Shown: positions 39,620 through 48,808 of the stretch, one piece after another
Layout: each line of letters starts with the position of its first letter
Position numbering within the stretch: the stretch's first letter is position 1
Assembly (NCBI GenBank): GCA_017622505.1
Contig: JAGAQZ010000106.1
Location: 1 to 57,515 of the forward strand
Origin: Lachnospiraceae bacterium
GTDB taxonomy: Bacteria; Bacillota; Clostridia; Lachnospirales; Lachnospiraceae
DNA: 57,515 bases
Direction of reading: 5' to 3'
The notes under the pieces: generated by a model
Databases searched by the model: none
The model's input: the letters and a program-made list of their open reading frames with translations, nothing else
Told to the model about the DNA's origin: nothing
Program-made: the position numbers and the translations under genes

Positions 39620-40477
39620 ATGAAGAAATTAATTATTACCGGAGGAAACGGACAGCTTGGACGTGCAATCAATGAGTTGTACAAGGATAGAGATGATATC
39701 GTTTGCATTAATACGGATGTAGATGAATTGGATATTACGGATTTGGCAGCAGTGCAGGCATTTGTGGCGAAAGAAAAGCCTTACGCTATCGTGAATTGTG
39801 CAGCACATACAGCAGTGGATGCTTGTGAAGACCAGGAAGAACTGGCATATAAAATCAATGCAATCGGCCCTAGAAATCTTGCAATTGCGGCAAAGCAGAA
39901 CGATGCCAAATTAATGCATATTTCTACTGATTATGTTTTTGCGGGTGATGCTGACAAGCCTTACAGAGAGTTTGACGTAACCGGCCCTCAGGGAGTGTAT
40001 GGTGCAAGTAAGCTTGCGGGTGAAAACTTCGTAAGAGAATTTGCGGACAAATATTTTATTATAAGAACTGCATGGTTATACGGCGATGGTAAAAACTTTG
40101 TTAAGACAATGTTGCGTCTTGCCGAAACCAAAACAGAAGTGAGTGTCGTAAACGATCAGGTGGGAAGCCCTACCAGTACCAAGGAATTGGCTAAAGCAAT
40201 GGATACCCTTTTATTCACGGACAATTACGGTGTGTTCCACGGAACCTGCGAAGGTGTGTGCAGTTGGGCTGATTTTGCGGAAGAAATTTTCAGATTGGCA
40301 GGAAAAGATGTAAAAGTAAATCGCATTACCAGCGACGAATTTGCTGCCAAGGCGAAACGTCCGGCTTATTCTGTATTAGACAATTATATGTTAAAATTAA
40401 CAACTGATTTTATGTTTGCGGATTGGAAGGTTGCAATTGCGGAATATATGGAATGGTTGTTAAAGCAGGAAGTGTAA
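39620..40477 (+). CDS. rfbD: dTDP-4-dehydrorhamnose reductase
   Basis: A 285-residue RmlD/RfbD, the last enzyme of dTDP-L-rhamnose synthesis; it reduces dTDP-4-dehydrorhamnose with NAD(P)H. Visible: ITGGNGQLGRAINE (nucleotide binding, about 4), NCAAHTAVDACEDQ (about 64), MHISTDYVFAGDADKPY (about 103) and the catalytic YGASKLAGE (about 128), RTAWLYG (about 153) and DQVGSPTSTKELA (about 180). The ATG at 39620 has GGAGG upstream; an earlier ATG at 39608 is the one overlapping that site. rmlA, rmlB and rmlC are not in the window. The product feeds rhamnose to surface glycans. Confidence 0.95.
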   Translation: MKKLIITGGNGQLGRAINELYKDRDDIVCINTDVDELDITDLAAVQAFVAKEKPYAIVNCAAHTAVDACEDQEELAYKINAIGPRNLAIAAKQNDAKLMHISTDYVFAGDADKPYREFDVTGPQGVYGASKLAGENFVREFADKYFIIRTAWLYGDGKNFVKTMLRLAETKTEVSVVNDQVGSPTSTKELAKAMDTLLFTDNYGVFHGTCEGVCSWADFAEEIFRLAGKDVKVNRITSDEFAAKAKRPAYSVLDNYMLKLTTDFMFADWKVAIAEYMEWLLKQEV

Positions 40478-40547
40478 GATGTTTCCGGAGTTAAGTTATT
40501 AGTGAAATAGTAATAATGATACGATTTGAGAAGATAAGAGAAAGTAA

Positions 40548-40575
40548 AAAGGGCTGTCGCAATTGACAGCCCTTT
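40548..40575. terminator. terminator between rmlD and the YuiD-like gene
   Basis: AAAGGGCTGTC and GACAGCCCTTT form a perfect 11-bp stem. The A-run in front of it gives a T-run on the minus strand, so it probably serves both genes. Confidence 0.8.
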
Positions 40576-40589
40576 CGCATATATAAAAT

Positions 40590-41054
40590 TTATTTAATAA
40601 TCACTAAACAGTAAATCAATGCAATAATGATACCTAAAACTGCACCGACAAATACCTGAATGGGAGTATGGCCTACAAATTCTTTCAGTTTCTCATCGTT
40701 ACTTAAATCACTACCCATCTTCTCGATAACTTCGGTAAGCTCATTTAAGACTCTAGCCTGAATTCCGGTTTCGCGACGAACGCCCATTGCATCGTACATT
40801 ACGATGATGGAAAGGATAGCGGCAATCGCAAAGAAAGGTGAATGAACGCCTTCGTTTATGATTACGGAAGTTGTGAGTGCGCATACGGTTGCTGAATGGC
40901 AACTGGGCATTCCGCCGCTTCCGATTAAGCGCTCTGCCACAAATTTCTTGGTGAGAATTAAATGGATTATGGTTTTAATAATCTGCGCCAATCCCCAACT
41001 TAATCCGGCAGACATTAATATCTCGTTGTGTATAAGTTCCTGCAAAAATGTCAT
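40590..41054 (-). CDS. YuiD/DUF212-family divergent PAP2 membrane protein
   Basis: A 154-residue membrane protein of the divergent PAP2/YuiD family. It has about four hydrophobic helices (about 12-32, 50-70, 75-90 and 133-152) and the family signatures GSGGMPSCHSATV (about 45-57), YDAMGVRRETG (about 87) and GHTPIQVFVGAVLG (about 125). PAP2 enzymes remove phosphate from lipids; for the divergent family the substrate is not proven. I use the ATG at 41054 (GAGG nine bases upstream); the frame extends to a GTG at 41069. Monocistronic. Confidence 0.92.
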   Translation of the reverse strand: MTFLQELIHNEILMSAGLSWGLAQIIKTIIHLILTKKFVAERLIGSGGMPSCHSATVCALTTSVIINEGVHSPFFAIAAILSIIVMYDAMGVRRETGIQARVLNELTEVIEKMGSDLSNDEKLKEFVGHTPIQVFVGAVLGIIIALIYCLVIIK

Positions 41055-41233
41055 ATGTAAAAGCCTCACTTATTGTTTACACTTCAAGCATAGTACATAC
41101 CCTATGCAACTAAAAAGCATTATACCCAAAAAAGAGAAAAAAAACAACAATAATAACCATTTTCTTGAAATCTGATACTCTGCGTGTTAAACTTTGTTGA
41201 TAGAATATAATTGTAAAAAAGGACTGTTTTATT

Positions 41234-42922
41234 ATGTCAAAGCAGGTTGCGACTAATGCAAAAAGAAAATTGAATATTAATTTGGCAGCGTTGCTTATGA
41301 TTGTGATGCCCTTGATTCTTGCAGGAATTGTGGCAATTTACCATTATTTGCGTAATGGCGGAATGTCTGCGGTTCCGGGGTTGATGTGGAACGATGAAGC
41401 AGCCTATTATCAGTTGATTAAGACTTATACGGAGTATTTATCGCCGGCAGGTTACTGGGGGTTTAACGGAAACCACGCTATATTGGGAACAGGCGGTGCC
41501 TGGAGTCCTGCGATTATCTGGCCTTACGTTATTTTTGCCCATATTTTTCCGTTGTCCAAAGGGTTTGTATATTTTGTTAACCTTTTTTACATTACATTAG
41601 CAAATCTAATCTTTTATTTCTGTGTAAAACCGGATAAAAAACAGAGTATCAAATTAGCCCTTACCCAGGCAGGATCGGCTGTTTTTATCCTGTATTTATC
41701 CGTCAATATGTCGGAAATGTTTCGCTATGCCATTGCCATTGTATTGGCGGGGCTTCTGTATCAGATTTATTTCCGGACAAGTCCGAAAATAGTCAAGTAT
41801 GTGGTGACACCGCTGTTAATTATTGGTGCTACGCAGGTTTATATATTCTTTGCATTTTGCGTTCCGATTTATATTTTTGGCATTATGAAGCAATGTAAAT
41901 TGTGGAAGAAAGTTATCGTTTCCTTGGTGGCTCTTGGTGTAGAGGCATTGGGCAGTTATTATCTCTTGCATTTGATTTCAAGTAATTACAATATCCATAA
42001 AACCGAGCGATTGTTAAACGCTGTGAAAAGTATGGATATTGGCGGTGCAATACGCGCTTTCTTAGGAATGGTGAAACAGGGTGCGGGTGATGTGTTCCGC
42101 TTGTGGACTTACGTTTATACGAATCCGTTGATTCCTTTCCATGTGCTTTTTGCATTGGTTCTGGCGTTGGTTGCGCTTGGAATCGTGATTGCTTTTATCT
42201 TAAAAAAGAAGAGAAAACAAATAGGAAATCGCATCATTTCTGAAAATATAAAGGAAACGGGAAATGAGGTTGATGAAAAAGAAAAACAAGGGGAGGCGAT
42301 AATAAAAGGGCAGCCGGGTAAAGATATTATTATTGCAATCATTGTAATTTACAGCATTGCATTGTTCTTTGGTATGTATATGACGCTGTATTCCATTGAT
42401 CCGTTCACTTTTATGCGTGGAACTTACATTGTGGTGATTTTTGCAATGTATCTTATGGCAATGATGGATGGCAAATGGCTATACAACGGACTTCTTGTGT
42501 TTCAGGCTGTGAGTTTGTTCTTCCTGCCAGTGAATATGGATTATTTTATGACCGGACATTATATGAGTGCGGAAGAATATGCAGAATGGGATGTGTTGGA
42601 GGCTGAAATTGCGGAGGTAATCAGTGTGACGGACTCTGAGAATCCTTGGGAAAATACCGTTGCCATGTATACGATGGAGCCGAAAGCAATTTGTGCAATG
42701 CCTGCAGGCGTCGGTGTGAATTTCATTATGGAGGACGGTATTTTACCGGAAGAAGCAGAGTATTTGTTTTTCTCGAAGACTCCGGCATTAGAGCAGAATT
42801 CAGGCTGGATTGTAAGAGATTATGAGACTTTCCGTGAGGAATTTGGCGGACGTTTGGAAAGTGAATATACCATCATTTACGAGGACGAATTGTATATTAT
42901 TTATCGTAAGGTAAATCAATAA
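41234..42922 (+). CDS. polytopic membrane protein, GT-C glycosyltransferase-like
   Basis: A 562-residue integral membrane protein with roughly eleven hydrophobic helices (first at about 18-36, last at about 430-445) and a C-terminal soluble domain of about 110 residues. The first outside loop contains WNDEAAYYQ (about 52), an acidic pair in the position of the GT-C catalytic aspartate. GT-C enzymes use lipid-phosphate sugars and act on the outer face. A charged cytoplasmic loop (about 320-350) lies between helices. It may add a side-group to a surface polymer. Monocistronic, followed by a strong terminator. I do not recognise a precise family. Confidence 0.7.
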   Translation: MSKQVATNAKRKLNINLAALLMIVMPLILAGIVAIYHYLRNGGMSAVPGLMWNDEAAYYQLIKTYTEYLSPAGYWGFNGNHAILGTGGAWSPAIIWPYVIFAHIFPLSKGFVYFVNLFYITLANLIFYFCVKPDKKQSIKLALTQAGSAVFILYLSVNMSEMFRYAIAIVLAGLLYQIYFRTSPKIVKYVVTPLLIIGATQVYIFFAFCVPIYIFGIMKQCKLWKKVIVSLVALGVEALGSYYLLHLISSNYNIHKTERLLNAVKSMDIGGAIRAFLGMVKQGAGDVFRLWTYVYTNPLIPFHVLFALVLALVALGIVIAFILKKKRKQIGNRIISENIKETGNEVDEKEKQGEAIIKGQPGKDIIIAIIVIYSIALFFGMYMTLYSIDPFTFMRGTYIVVIFAMYLMAMMDGKWLYNGLLVFQAVSLFFLPVNMDYFMTGHYMSAEEYAEWDVLEAEIAEVISVTDSENPWENTVAMYTMEPKAICAMPAGVGVNFIMEDGILPEEAEYLFFSKTPALEQNSGWIVRDYETFREEFGGRLESEYTIIYEDELYIIYRKVNQ

Positions 42923-42941
42923 AAATTCGATAAGAAATCTA

Positions 42942-42973
42942 AAAAGACAGTAGTGTGAAAACTACTGTCTTTT
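42942..42973. terminator. bidirectional terminator
   Basis: AAAAGACAGTAGT and ACTACTGTCTTTT form a perfect 13-bp stem with a 6-base loop, between two convergent genes. Confidence 0.9.
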
Positions 42974-43001
42974 ACTTTTCTTAAGTATTTCATTTGCATT
43001 C

Positions 43002-43373
43002 TTATCCGGCAATATCCAAACGTATTTTATCAGCCAGGCGGAATATGTATTCGCTGTTGGTAGGGCGTTGTCTTCCGTTTAGTGATGAATATCCGAACAA
43101 CTCTTCGAAAATCGAAATATTACCGCGTTGCCAGGAAACTTCAATAGCGTTTCGGATAGCACGTTCCACCTTCTGTTCCGTGGTGTGATAGCGTTTGGCA
43201 ATCGATGGATACAAAAGCTTGGTCACACTGGTAACTGTCTCCATATCCTGTTCAGAAATCAGGATGGCTTCTCTTAAGTAGTGGTATCCCTTGAGATGGG
43301 CGGGAATTCCCATGTCCAACATGATTTGGGTTACGTAGCGCTCCAAATCAGGCACCGACATTCGTTCGCGCAT
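43002..43373 (-). CDS. stand-alone Spo0A C-terminal DNA-binding domain protein
   Basis: A 123-residue protein consisting only of the Spo0A effector domain. The recognisable pattern is MLDMGIPAHLKGYHYLREAI (about 15-34), LLYPSIAKRYHTTEQKVERAIRNAIEVSWQRG (in pieces at about 50-82) and RPTNSEYIFRLADKIRLD near the end. The phospho-receiver domain of true Spo0A is absent, and AAAGGAG seven bases before the ATG shows that the short form is the designed start. It could bind 0A boxes without needing phosphorylation, acting beside or against full Spo0A. One 0A-like box is visible in the DUF3048 promoter (4023-4029). Confidence 0.93.
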   Translation of the reverse strand: MRERMSVPDLERYVTQIMLDMGIPAHLKGYHYLREAILISEQDMETVTSVTKLLYPSIAKRYHTTEQKVERAIRNAIEVSWQRGNISIFEELFGYSSLNGRQRPTNSEYIFRLADKIRLDIAG

Positions 43374-43431
43374 AATTGACTCCTTTCTACGTGAAACGGT
43401 AATTCTGTACCAACTACGGCATAAAAGTAAC

Positions 43432-43463
43432 ACATTTGTTGAAAAATGTAAATATACAAATGT
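43432..43463. promoter_or_regulatory. inverted repeat upstream of the solo Spo0A-C gene
   Basis: ACATTTGT (43432-43439) and ACAAATGT (43456-43463), a perfect 8-bp dyad with a 16-base AT-rich centre. Possible operator of either divergent gene. Confidence 0.3.
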
Positions 43464-43508
43464 CACAATGTTTTTTTGTGAAACTTTGCCGCAAAAAGTA
43501 AGAAAAGG

Positions 43509-43537
43509 ATGACGTTATTTTCAGAATGTGGTATACT
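43509..43537 (+). promoter_or_regulatory. extended -10 promoter before the GT2 gene at 43612
   Basis: ATGACG (43509-43514), 17 bases, TATACT (43532-43537) preceded by TGG. Confidence 0.55.
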
Positions 43538-43611
43538 AAAGTGTATTTTTATGACATTTTATCAGAATGCTATTTTTAAGGAATATGGTAAGGTGCGTTC
43601 CGGAGGTTAAT

Positions 43612-44358
43612 ATGCAGGAAAAAGTAAGCATTATTGTACCGGTTTATAATGCAGCTAATTACATAGAGAAGACCATTCAAAGTGTGCTGGACCAGGATTA
43701 TGAGAACTGGGAACTGATTCTTGTAGAAAACGGTTCGACGGATGATAGCGTGGCCAGGATACAGGCTTTTAAGGATGAACGCATCCGTTTGATTATTATG
43801 GATGGCAATGCCGGAGCTGCCAATGCCCGAAATGAGGGTATGCGACAAGCTACAGGCACTTATGTCGGGTATATTGATGCGGATGATTTGTGGCGACCGA
43901 ATAAATTGTCCCGCCAGGTTGCTTTTATGCAGAAGAAAAACGCGGCCTTTGCTTTTACGGGGTATGAATTCGGCGATGAGAATGCCAATCCTACGGGTAA
44001 AATCGTTCGCGTGCCGGAGACGTTATCCTATAAGCAGGCATTGAACAATACCACGATTTTTACGTCGACGGTAATGTTTGATGTTAGGTGCATTGAAAAA
44101 GATAAATTATATATGCCGAATGTAAAAAGTGAAGATACTGCATTGTGGTTTCGAATTCTGAGAGAGGGCGTCGTGGCTTATGGTTTGAATGAAAACCTTG
44201 TGATTTATCGAAGACCTGCTAATTCTCTTTCCTCCAATAAATTAGAGGCTTTGCGAAGAATTTGGAATTTATATCGCAAGCAGGAAAAATTAAACATTTT
44301 TTACAGTATGTATTTATTTGTGGGCTGGGCAATTCGTGCGGTAAAACGCAGAATGTAG
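43612..44358 (+). CDS. GT2 glycosyltransferase
   Basis: A 248-residue family 2 glycosyltransferase. VSIIVPVYNAANYIEKTIQSVLDQDYENWELILVENGSTDDS (in pieces at about 5-46) is the nucleotide-sugar-binding half; DADD (about 93) is the metal-binding site, and SEDTALWFRILREG (about 173) is the acceptor-side ED motif. C-terminus ends in a basic amphipathic helix. CGGAGG lies five bases before the ATG; the frame is open further upstream to 43567 without a ribosome site. It is followed 64 bases later by a GtrII-type membrane protein, so the two may form a modification unit. Confidence 0.92.
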   Translation: MQEKVSIIVPVYNAANYIEKTIQSVLDQDYENWELILVENGSTDDSVARIQAFKDERIRLIIMDGNAGAANARNEGMRQATGTYVGYIDADDLWRPNKLSRQVAFMQKKNAAFAFTGYEFGDENANPTGKIVRVPETLSYKQALNNTTIFTSTVMFDVRCIEKDKLYMPNVKSEDTALWFRILREGVVAYGLNENLVIYRRPANSLSSNKLEALRRIWNLYRKQEKLNIFYSMYLFVGWAIRAVKRRM

Positions 44359-44422
44359 ACCGGTTTTATAATGTGGGTGCAAGGTGTTAGGGCAGGGATG
44401 ATTAGCACAAGGTGAGAATACA

Positions 44423-45988
44423 GTGGAAAAAATAATGACAACAGATGATATTTTTAAAAGAATAGCCGGCAAAATCAAACCGCAGTGGTGGGCGGCTTTC
44501 TTTGCGTGCGTTGTAATCGGACTGCTGACCTATATGTATTTTATGACAAGCAATTTTATGACCTTTGATTCTATGTGGAATATTTATTCGGATCAGGATA
44601 TGATTACGTCCGGCAGACAGTTTCTTACCTATGCCTGCGGCATCAGTTCATTTTACAATTTGCCTTGGATAAACGGTGTGTTGGCGATTTTCTACCTGGC
44701 ACTGGCTTCAGTTGTGGTAGTGGAAGGCCTTGGTATTCAGAGTAAAACGGGTGCGATTTTAACAGCCGGTCTTCTGGTGACTTTTCCCGCGGTATCTTCT
44801 ACATTTTGCTATATGTATACCGTGGACGGTTATATGCTTGCAGTTCTTTTATCGGCCCTTGCGTTTTTGGTTACAGACCGTAAAAAATACGGTTTTATCG
44901 GCGGAATTGTATTGCTGGGTGTCAGTATGGGTATTTACCAGGCGTATCTGTCGTTTGCCATTATTTTATGTGCGATTCGCTTGCTGACGGATTTGTTGGA
45001 TGAAGATAAGCTGAAGCCTGTTTGGAATAAAATTTGGCGTTATATGGTGATGGGAATCGGCTCATATGCCTTCTATGTCATTACCTTAAAGATTATGCTC
45101 AAGCTAAAAGCCGTAGAGATTTCCGGCTATCAGGGAACGGACCGTATCGGAACCTTTGCGTTGGCGGAACTTCCTGCTGGGCTTAAATCAGCCTGGGATA
45201 ATTTTATAAACTTTGCAAGATGGTCAAATGTACTGACTACCACTGAAATTATGAAGTATGCATTCCTGCTGATTGCAGTATGCGCGGTAGTTTTATATGT
45301 GGTTCATTTTATTAAGAATAAAAGATACAAAAGCGTGGTGCGTATTTTGCTGGCAGGTGTGCTGGTAGCAGTAATTCCGTTTGGTGCAACGATTGTAAAT
45401 ATTTTATCACCCGGTACTTATTTTCACTTGCTGATGCGACTTCCCTGGGCATTGTTTTTTATCTTTGCTGTACTTTTGGCGGAAAAACTGGATTTTGAAG
45501 GAAAGAAAGTCTGCGTAATCAGTAAAAAGGCGGTTGCAGCGGTTGTATGCATTTGTGCCGTTATTTTATCTTTTAGCTTTGCAGTGATGGCAAATGTGGT
45601 TACGTTTAACATGAACGAAAGATATGAAAAAACCTATGCGACCTGCGTACGCATTGTTGACCGAATTGAGCAGACGGAAGGGTACGAACAGGGGACGAAG
45701 GTGGCGATTCTTGGTGGTTTCCCCGCTACAGAGAATTATCCTGCTACGGATATTACGGTTAATGATTTGATAGGGTATTTTGGAGTGGCAGGCGAGTTGT
45801 GTGTGAATTCCACGGAGAAATATGCGGAGTTTTTTAAACATTATCTGGGCGTGACCATTTCGACAATACCTGCGGAAGAAGAAATACGACTGACGGAAAC
45901 GGAAGAATTTAAGGAAATGCCGAAATTTCCGGCAGAAGGCAGTGTGGATTATATAGAAGATGTATTGGTTATTAAATTGAACGGCTAA
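44423..45988 (+). CDS. GtrII-like membrane glucosyltransferase-domain protein
   Basis: A 521-residue integral membrane protein with about ten hydrophobic helices up to residue 400 and an outer C-terminal domain of about 120 residues. It resembles the glucosyl-transferase II (GtrII) family, which adds glucose branches to O-antigen outside the membrane from a lipid-linked donor. First loop MTFDSMWNIYSDQD (about 47-60) carries the acidic residues expected for this GT-C-type enzyme. The GTG start has AAGGTGAG six bases upstream; an in-frame ATG at 44435 is the alternative. A GT2 gene directly upstream fits the usual pair of lipid-glucose synthase and transferase. Confidence 0.78.
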   Translation: MEKIMTTDDIFKRIAGKIKPQWWAAFFACVVIGLLTYMYFMTSNFMTFDSMWNIYSDQDMITSGRQFLTYACGISSFYNLPWINGVLAIFYLALASVVVVEGLGIQSKTGAILTAGLLVTFPAVSSTFCYMYTVDGYMLAVLLSALAFLVTDRKKYGFIGGIVLLGVSMGIYQAYLSFAIILCAIRLLTDLLDEDKLKPVWNKIWRYMVMGIGSYAFYVITLKIMLKLKAVEISGYQGTDRIGTFALAELPAGLKSAWDNFINFARWSNVLTTTEIMKYAFLLIAVCAVVLYVVHFIKNKRYKSVVRILLAGVLVAVIPFGATIVNILSPGTYFHLLMRLPWALFFIFAVLLAEKLDFEGKKVCVISKKAVAAVVCICAVILSFSFAVMANVVTFNMNERYEKTYATCVRIVDRIEQTEGYEQGTKVAILGGFPATENYPATDITVNDLIGYFGVAGELCVNSTEKYAEFFKHYLGVTISTIPAEEEIRLTETEEFKEMPKFPAEGSVDYIEDVLVIKLNG

Positions 45989-46000
45989 AATGTTGTATTG

Positions 46001-46029
46001 TTGAATAAAGTATTCAAAAATGTTATAAT
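46001..46029 (+). promoter_or_regulatory. sigma-A promoter of the exopolysaccharide operon
   Basis: TTGAAT (46001-46006), 17 bases, TATAAT (46024-46029). It precedes the polyprenyl-P sugar transferase gene; all genes from 46109 to the window end follow in the same direction with short gaps. Confidence 0.8.
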
Positions 46030-46108
46030 TATAAGAATAATCTAAAATGCCTATATTGGGGCGCGTTGCTATTTTAGTGATTTTGTCTGAGAAAGGACTT
46101 GAACATAA

Positions 46109-47497
46109 ATGAAACGAATGGAATCCGTGAAGCGCTTGGTTGTGCTTCAGCTTACATCAATAAGTTTAATTGTACAAATTGTTGCCTATGCTTTTATTTG
46201 GTACAAATATTACAAAACAAGTGTTGTATCGGAATTTTACATTAAGGGTGACTTACTGGTAATTGCGTTGTATGCAATTTTGCTTTTGTTCTTCTATTCT
46301 ACGTATGGAGGAACTAAAATTGGTTACTTAAAACCCTTCGACGTATTTTTGTCACAAACATTTTCTACCTTGATGGCAAATGCATTGGCATATGCGATTT
46401 TGTCATTGATGAATGCGGGCTTGGTTGAGCCTAAGGCTATATTGATTATGACGGCAGCACAGTTGGTTTTTAATTTGATTTGGGTATTTGTCAGTGATGC
46501 ATTTTACAAAATGGTATTTCCGCCGAGAGAACTTTTGCTTGTACATGGTGAACGTTCCATTGAGGATATTTTGTTTAAGTTTAATACCAGAAAAGATCGT
46601 TATATAATTGCGAAGTGCATGAATATCAGTGAAGGATATGAAGCGATCCAGAAAGAGGTTTTGGAACGTTATGCCGGTATTGTTTTGTGGGATATTCCGA
46701 CTACAGACCGTAATGAGTTGATGAAGTTCTGCTATCAGCACTCCATTCGAGTATATATGATGCCCAAAATCCCTGACGTTATTGTTATGGGTTGTGAAAA
46801 AATGCATTTGTTTGATACACCGATTCTTTTAACCAGAGAGTATGCGTTGCGTATTGAACAGCGATTTATTAAGCGTACCATTGATTTGGTGTGCGCAATT
46901 CTTCTTGTGATTATTACATCGCCGATTATGTTGATTTCGGCGTTGATTATTAAGTTGTCGGACGGCGGACCGGTCTTTTATAAGCAGGTGCGTTGCACCT
47001 TGAACAACAAGGAATTTCATATTATTAAATTCAGGAGTATGCGTGTGGATGCAGAAAAGGACGGCGTGGCAAGGCTGGCGTCTAAAGGGGATCCGCGAAT
47101 TACTCCTTTTGGTCGTTTTATTAGAACTGTAAGAATTGACGAACTTCCGCAGCTTTTTAACATTATAAAAGGTGATATGTCTTTCATTGGGCCAAGACCT
47201 GAGAGACCGGAAATCATTAAGCAGTATATTGAGGACATGCCGGAGTTTGCGTTTCGTACCAAGGTAAAAGCAGGACTGGCAGGTTATGCGCAGGTGTACG
47301 GCAAATACAATACTACTCCGTATGATAAGTTGAAACTTGATTTGACTTATATCGAAAATTATTCGGTTTGGTTGGATATTAAATTAATGCTTTTGACTCT
47401 GAAGGTGTTGATTACGCCCGATAGTACGGAAGGTGTTAACAAAGAACAGAAAACTGCTTTAAAAAACACTGAGAAAAAAACAGATTCGGAAGAATAA
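46109..47497 (+). CDS. polyprenyl-phosphate sugar phosphotransferase (initiating enzyme)
   Basis: A 462-residue enzyme of the WbaP/WcaJ-type family that starts polysaccharide synthesis by placing a sugar-1-phosphate on undecaprenyl phosphate. Four membrane helices at the N-terminus (about 10-30, 45-60, 82-105 and 113-133), a soluble central domain (about 140-250) and the catalytic C-terminal domain with its membrane helix FIKRTIDLVCAILLVIITSPIML (about 252). Conserved motifs: YKQVRCTLNNKEFHIIKFRSM, TPFGRFIRTVRIDELPQLFNIIKGDMSFIGPRPERPE and GLAGYAQVYGKYN. First gene of the operon, so it fixes the first sugar of the repeat unit. Confidence 0.95.
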   Translation: MKRMESVKRLVVLQLTSISLIVQIVAYAFIWYKYYKTSVVSEFYIKGDLLVIALYAILLLFFYSTYGGTKIGYLKPFDVFLSQTFSTLMANALAYAILSLMNAGLVEPKAILIMTAAQLVFNLIWVFVSDAFYKMVFPPRELLLVHGERSIEDILFKFNTRKDRYIIAKCMNISEGYEAIQKEVLERYAGIVLWDIPTTDRNELMKFCYQHSIRVYMMPKIPDVIVMGCEKMHLFDTPILLTREYALRIEQRFIKRTIDLVCAILLVIITSPIMLISALIIKLSDGGPVFYKQVRCTLNNKEFHIIKFRSMRVDAEKDGVARLASKGDPRITPFGRFIRTVRIDELPQLFNIIKGDMSFIGPRPERPEIIKQYIEDMPEFAFRTKVKAGLAGYAQVYGKYNTTPYDKLKLDLTYIENYSVWLDIKLMLLTLKVLITPDSTEGVNKEQKTALKNTEKKTDSEE

Positions 47498-47519
47498 AGT
47501 CGAGAGGGAAGAGTTGCGT

Positions 47520-48797
47520 ATGGAAGAGAAAAAAAGAAGTTTTTTTTCCTGTAAATATGAAGATGAACCGGCAGATTTAAAACTGTTACTAATCTATTTC
47601 ATCAAAAGAATAAGATTTGTTGCATATTTTACAATTATTGGAGCATTGGTGTTTGCGCTTGCTTACTATTTGAAAAACTTTGTTCTGGTAGATGAGCATC
47701 AGTATGTGGCAACAAGTGAATTATATTTGATTTATGCGGAAGATGTGCGTTTGGAAAATGTCTATATCAACGACTATACATGGCAAAATCTTGTTCATAC
47801 GGATAAAGCAATTGATTATGCGATGGAATATATCGGTGATGCCAGTGTGACGGAAGAATATCTCAAGAAGGTTGTTTCGGCCGGTTTAGAGTCGGATGTT
47901 CGATTTGTTACATTAAAGGTAACGACAGATGATCCTGAATTGTCTATCCAAATTGCTCAGGCTTACCAGCTGGCAATCAAATCACTGGGTGAAGAAATGG
48001 TAGATATTGATACTATTTCTGTGTTTACCGAGGCGGATTCGGCAGAGGAGATTGTCTCTGATGACAGAACGTTACGTATGGCAGTTACAGGTGCTGTAAT
48101 CGGTGCACTTTTGGCTATGTTTGGAATTATTCTTCAGTATGTTTTTGATGATTCTATTTATGTTGCAAAGCAGTTTGAACAACGCTTCGGAATCCCTGTT
48201 TTGGGTATTTGTTTACGAATGAAAAAGGGCGAGATAATTGCTGAAAATATGGTAGGTCAAAAAAATGCTGTTGCAAAAAGCAGATTATGGGGACGGCAGG
48301 CAATTAAGCTGAATTATAAAAGTCTCACGAAAAATTGTAAAAAAATTGTTGTGGCAGATACGGCCATACGTAGTAAAAGTGAGTTTCCGTTCCAGATACT
48401 AAAAGATGCAAAGCAAAAGCTGGAACAGGATGAATTACTTGCAATTGCGATGGGGAATATGCGGGATGCGGATGCTTTTTTTACTTCGCCCGATTATGAA
48501 ATTATGAGAGTGGAGTCTATAAATGATGACGTGGACGTGGTTGAGGAATGTGCGAAAGCAGAAGGCGTAATTCTTATGGTGCAGATGGGAGCACATAACG
48601 GCAAGTTGCTGGAACGTGCGATTGATGTTCTGGTAAAGCAGGGATGTAATATTCTTGGTGCTTTGCTTTATGACGGTGATCCTTCATTGTTAAAAATGTA
48701 TTATTACGATGCACTTCCCTTTGGTGCGAAAGGCGATAAGCAAGACGAGGATGAAGATACTGATACAGATGAATTTAAGTTAGATGATATTTGGTAA
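47520..48797 (+). CDS. Wzz-type chain-length protein fused to a degenerate tyrosine-kinase-like domain
   Basis: A 425-residue membrane protein. Two membrane helices (about 30-52 and 190-212) flank an outer Wzz-type region (about 55-185; ATSELYLIYAEDV, then TTDDPELSIQIAQAYQ). The inner C-terminal part (about 215-425) has the layout of a bacterial tyrosine-kinase/ParA domain (KNCKKIVVADTA, GVILMVQMGAHNGKLLERAIDVLVKQGCNILGALL) but lacks the glycine-rich Walker A loop and the Tyr cluster; the tail is Asp/Glu-rich. It is thus likely a co-polymerase with a non-catalytic regulatory half. Start: the ATG at 47520, or an in-frame TTG at 47514; GAGGGA fits both. Confidence 0.88.
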   Translation: MEEKKRSFFSCKYEDEPADLKLLLIYFIKRIRFVAYFTIIGALVFALAYYLKNFVLVDEHQYVATSELYLIYAEDVRLENVYINDYTWQNLVHTDKAIDYAMEYIGDASVTEEYLKKVVSAGLESDVRFVTLKVTTDDPELSIQIAQAYQLAIKSLGEEMVDIDTISVFTEADSAEEIVSDDRTLRMAVTGAVIGALLAMFGIILQYVFDDSIYVAKQFEQRFGIPVLGICLRMKKGEIIAENMVGQKNAVAKSRLWGRQAIKLNYKSLTKNCKKIVVADTAIRSKSEFPFQILKDAKQKLEQDELLAIAMGNMRDADAFFTSPDYEIMRVESINDDVDVVEECAKAEGVILMVQMGAHNGKLLERAIDVLVKQGCNILGALLYDGDPSLLKMYYYDALPFGAKGDKQDEDEDTDTDEFKLDDIW

Positions 48798-48808
48798 GAG
48801 GAATTGGG

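Noticed and set aside
41206..41211. TATAAT as promoter of the GT-C-like gene at 41234
   Set aside because: No -35 match at usable distance; left out though transcription must start near here.
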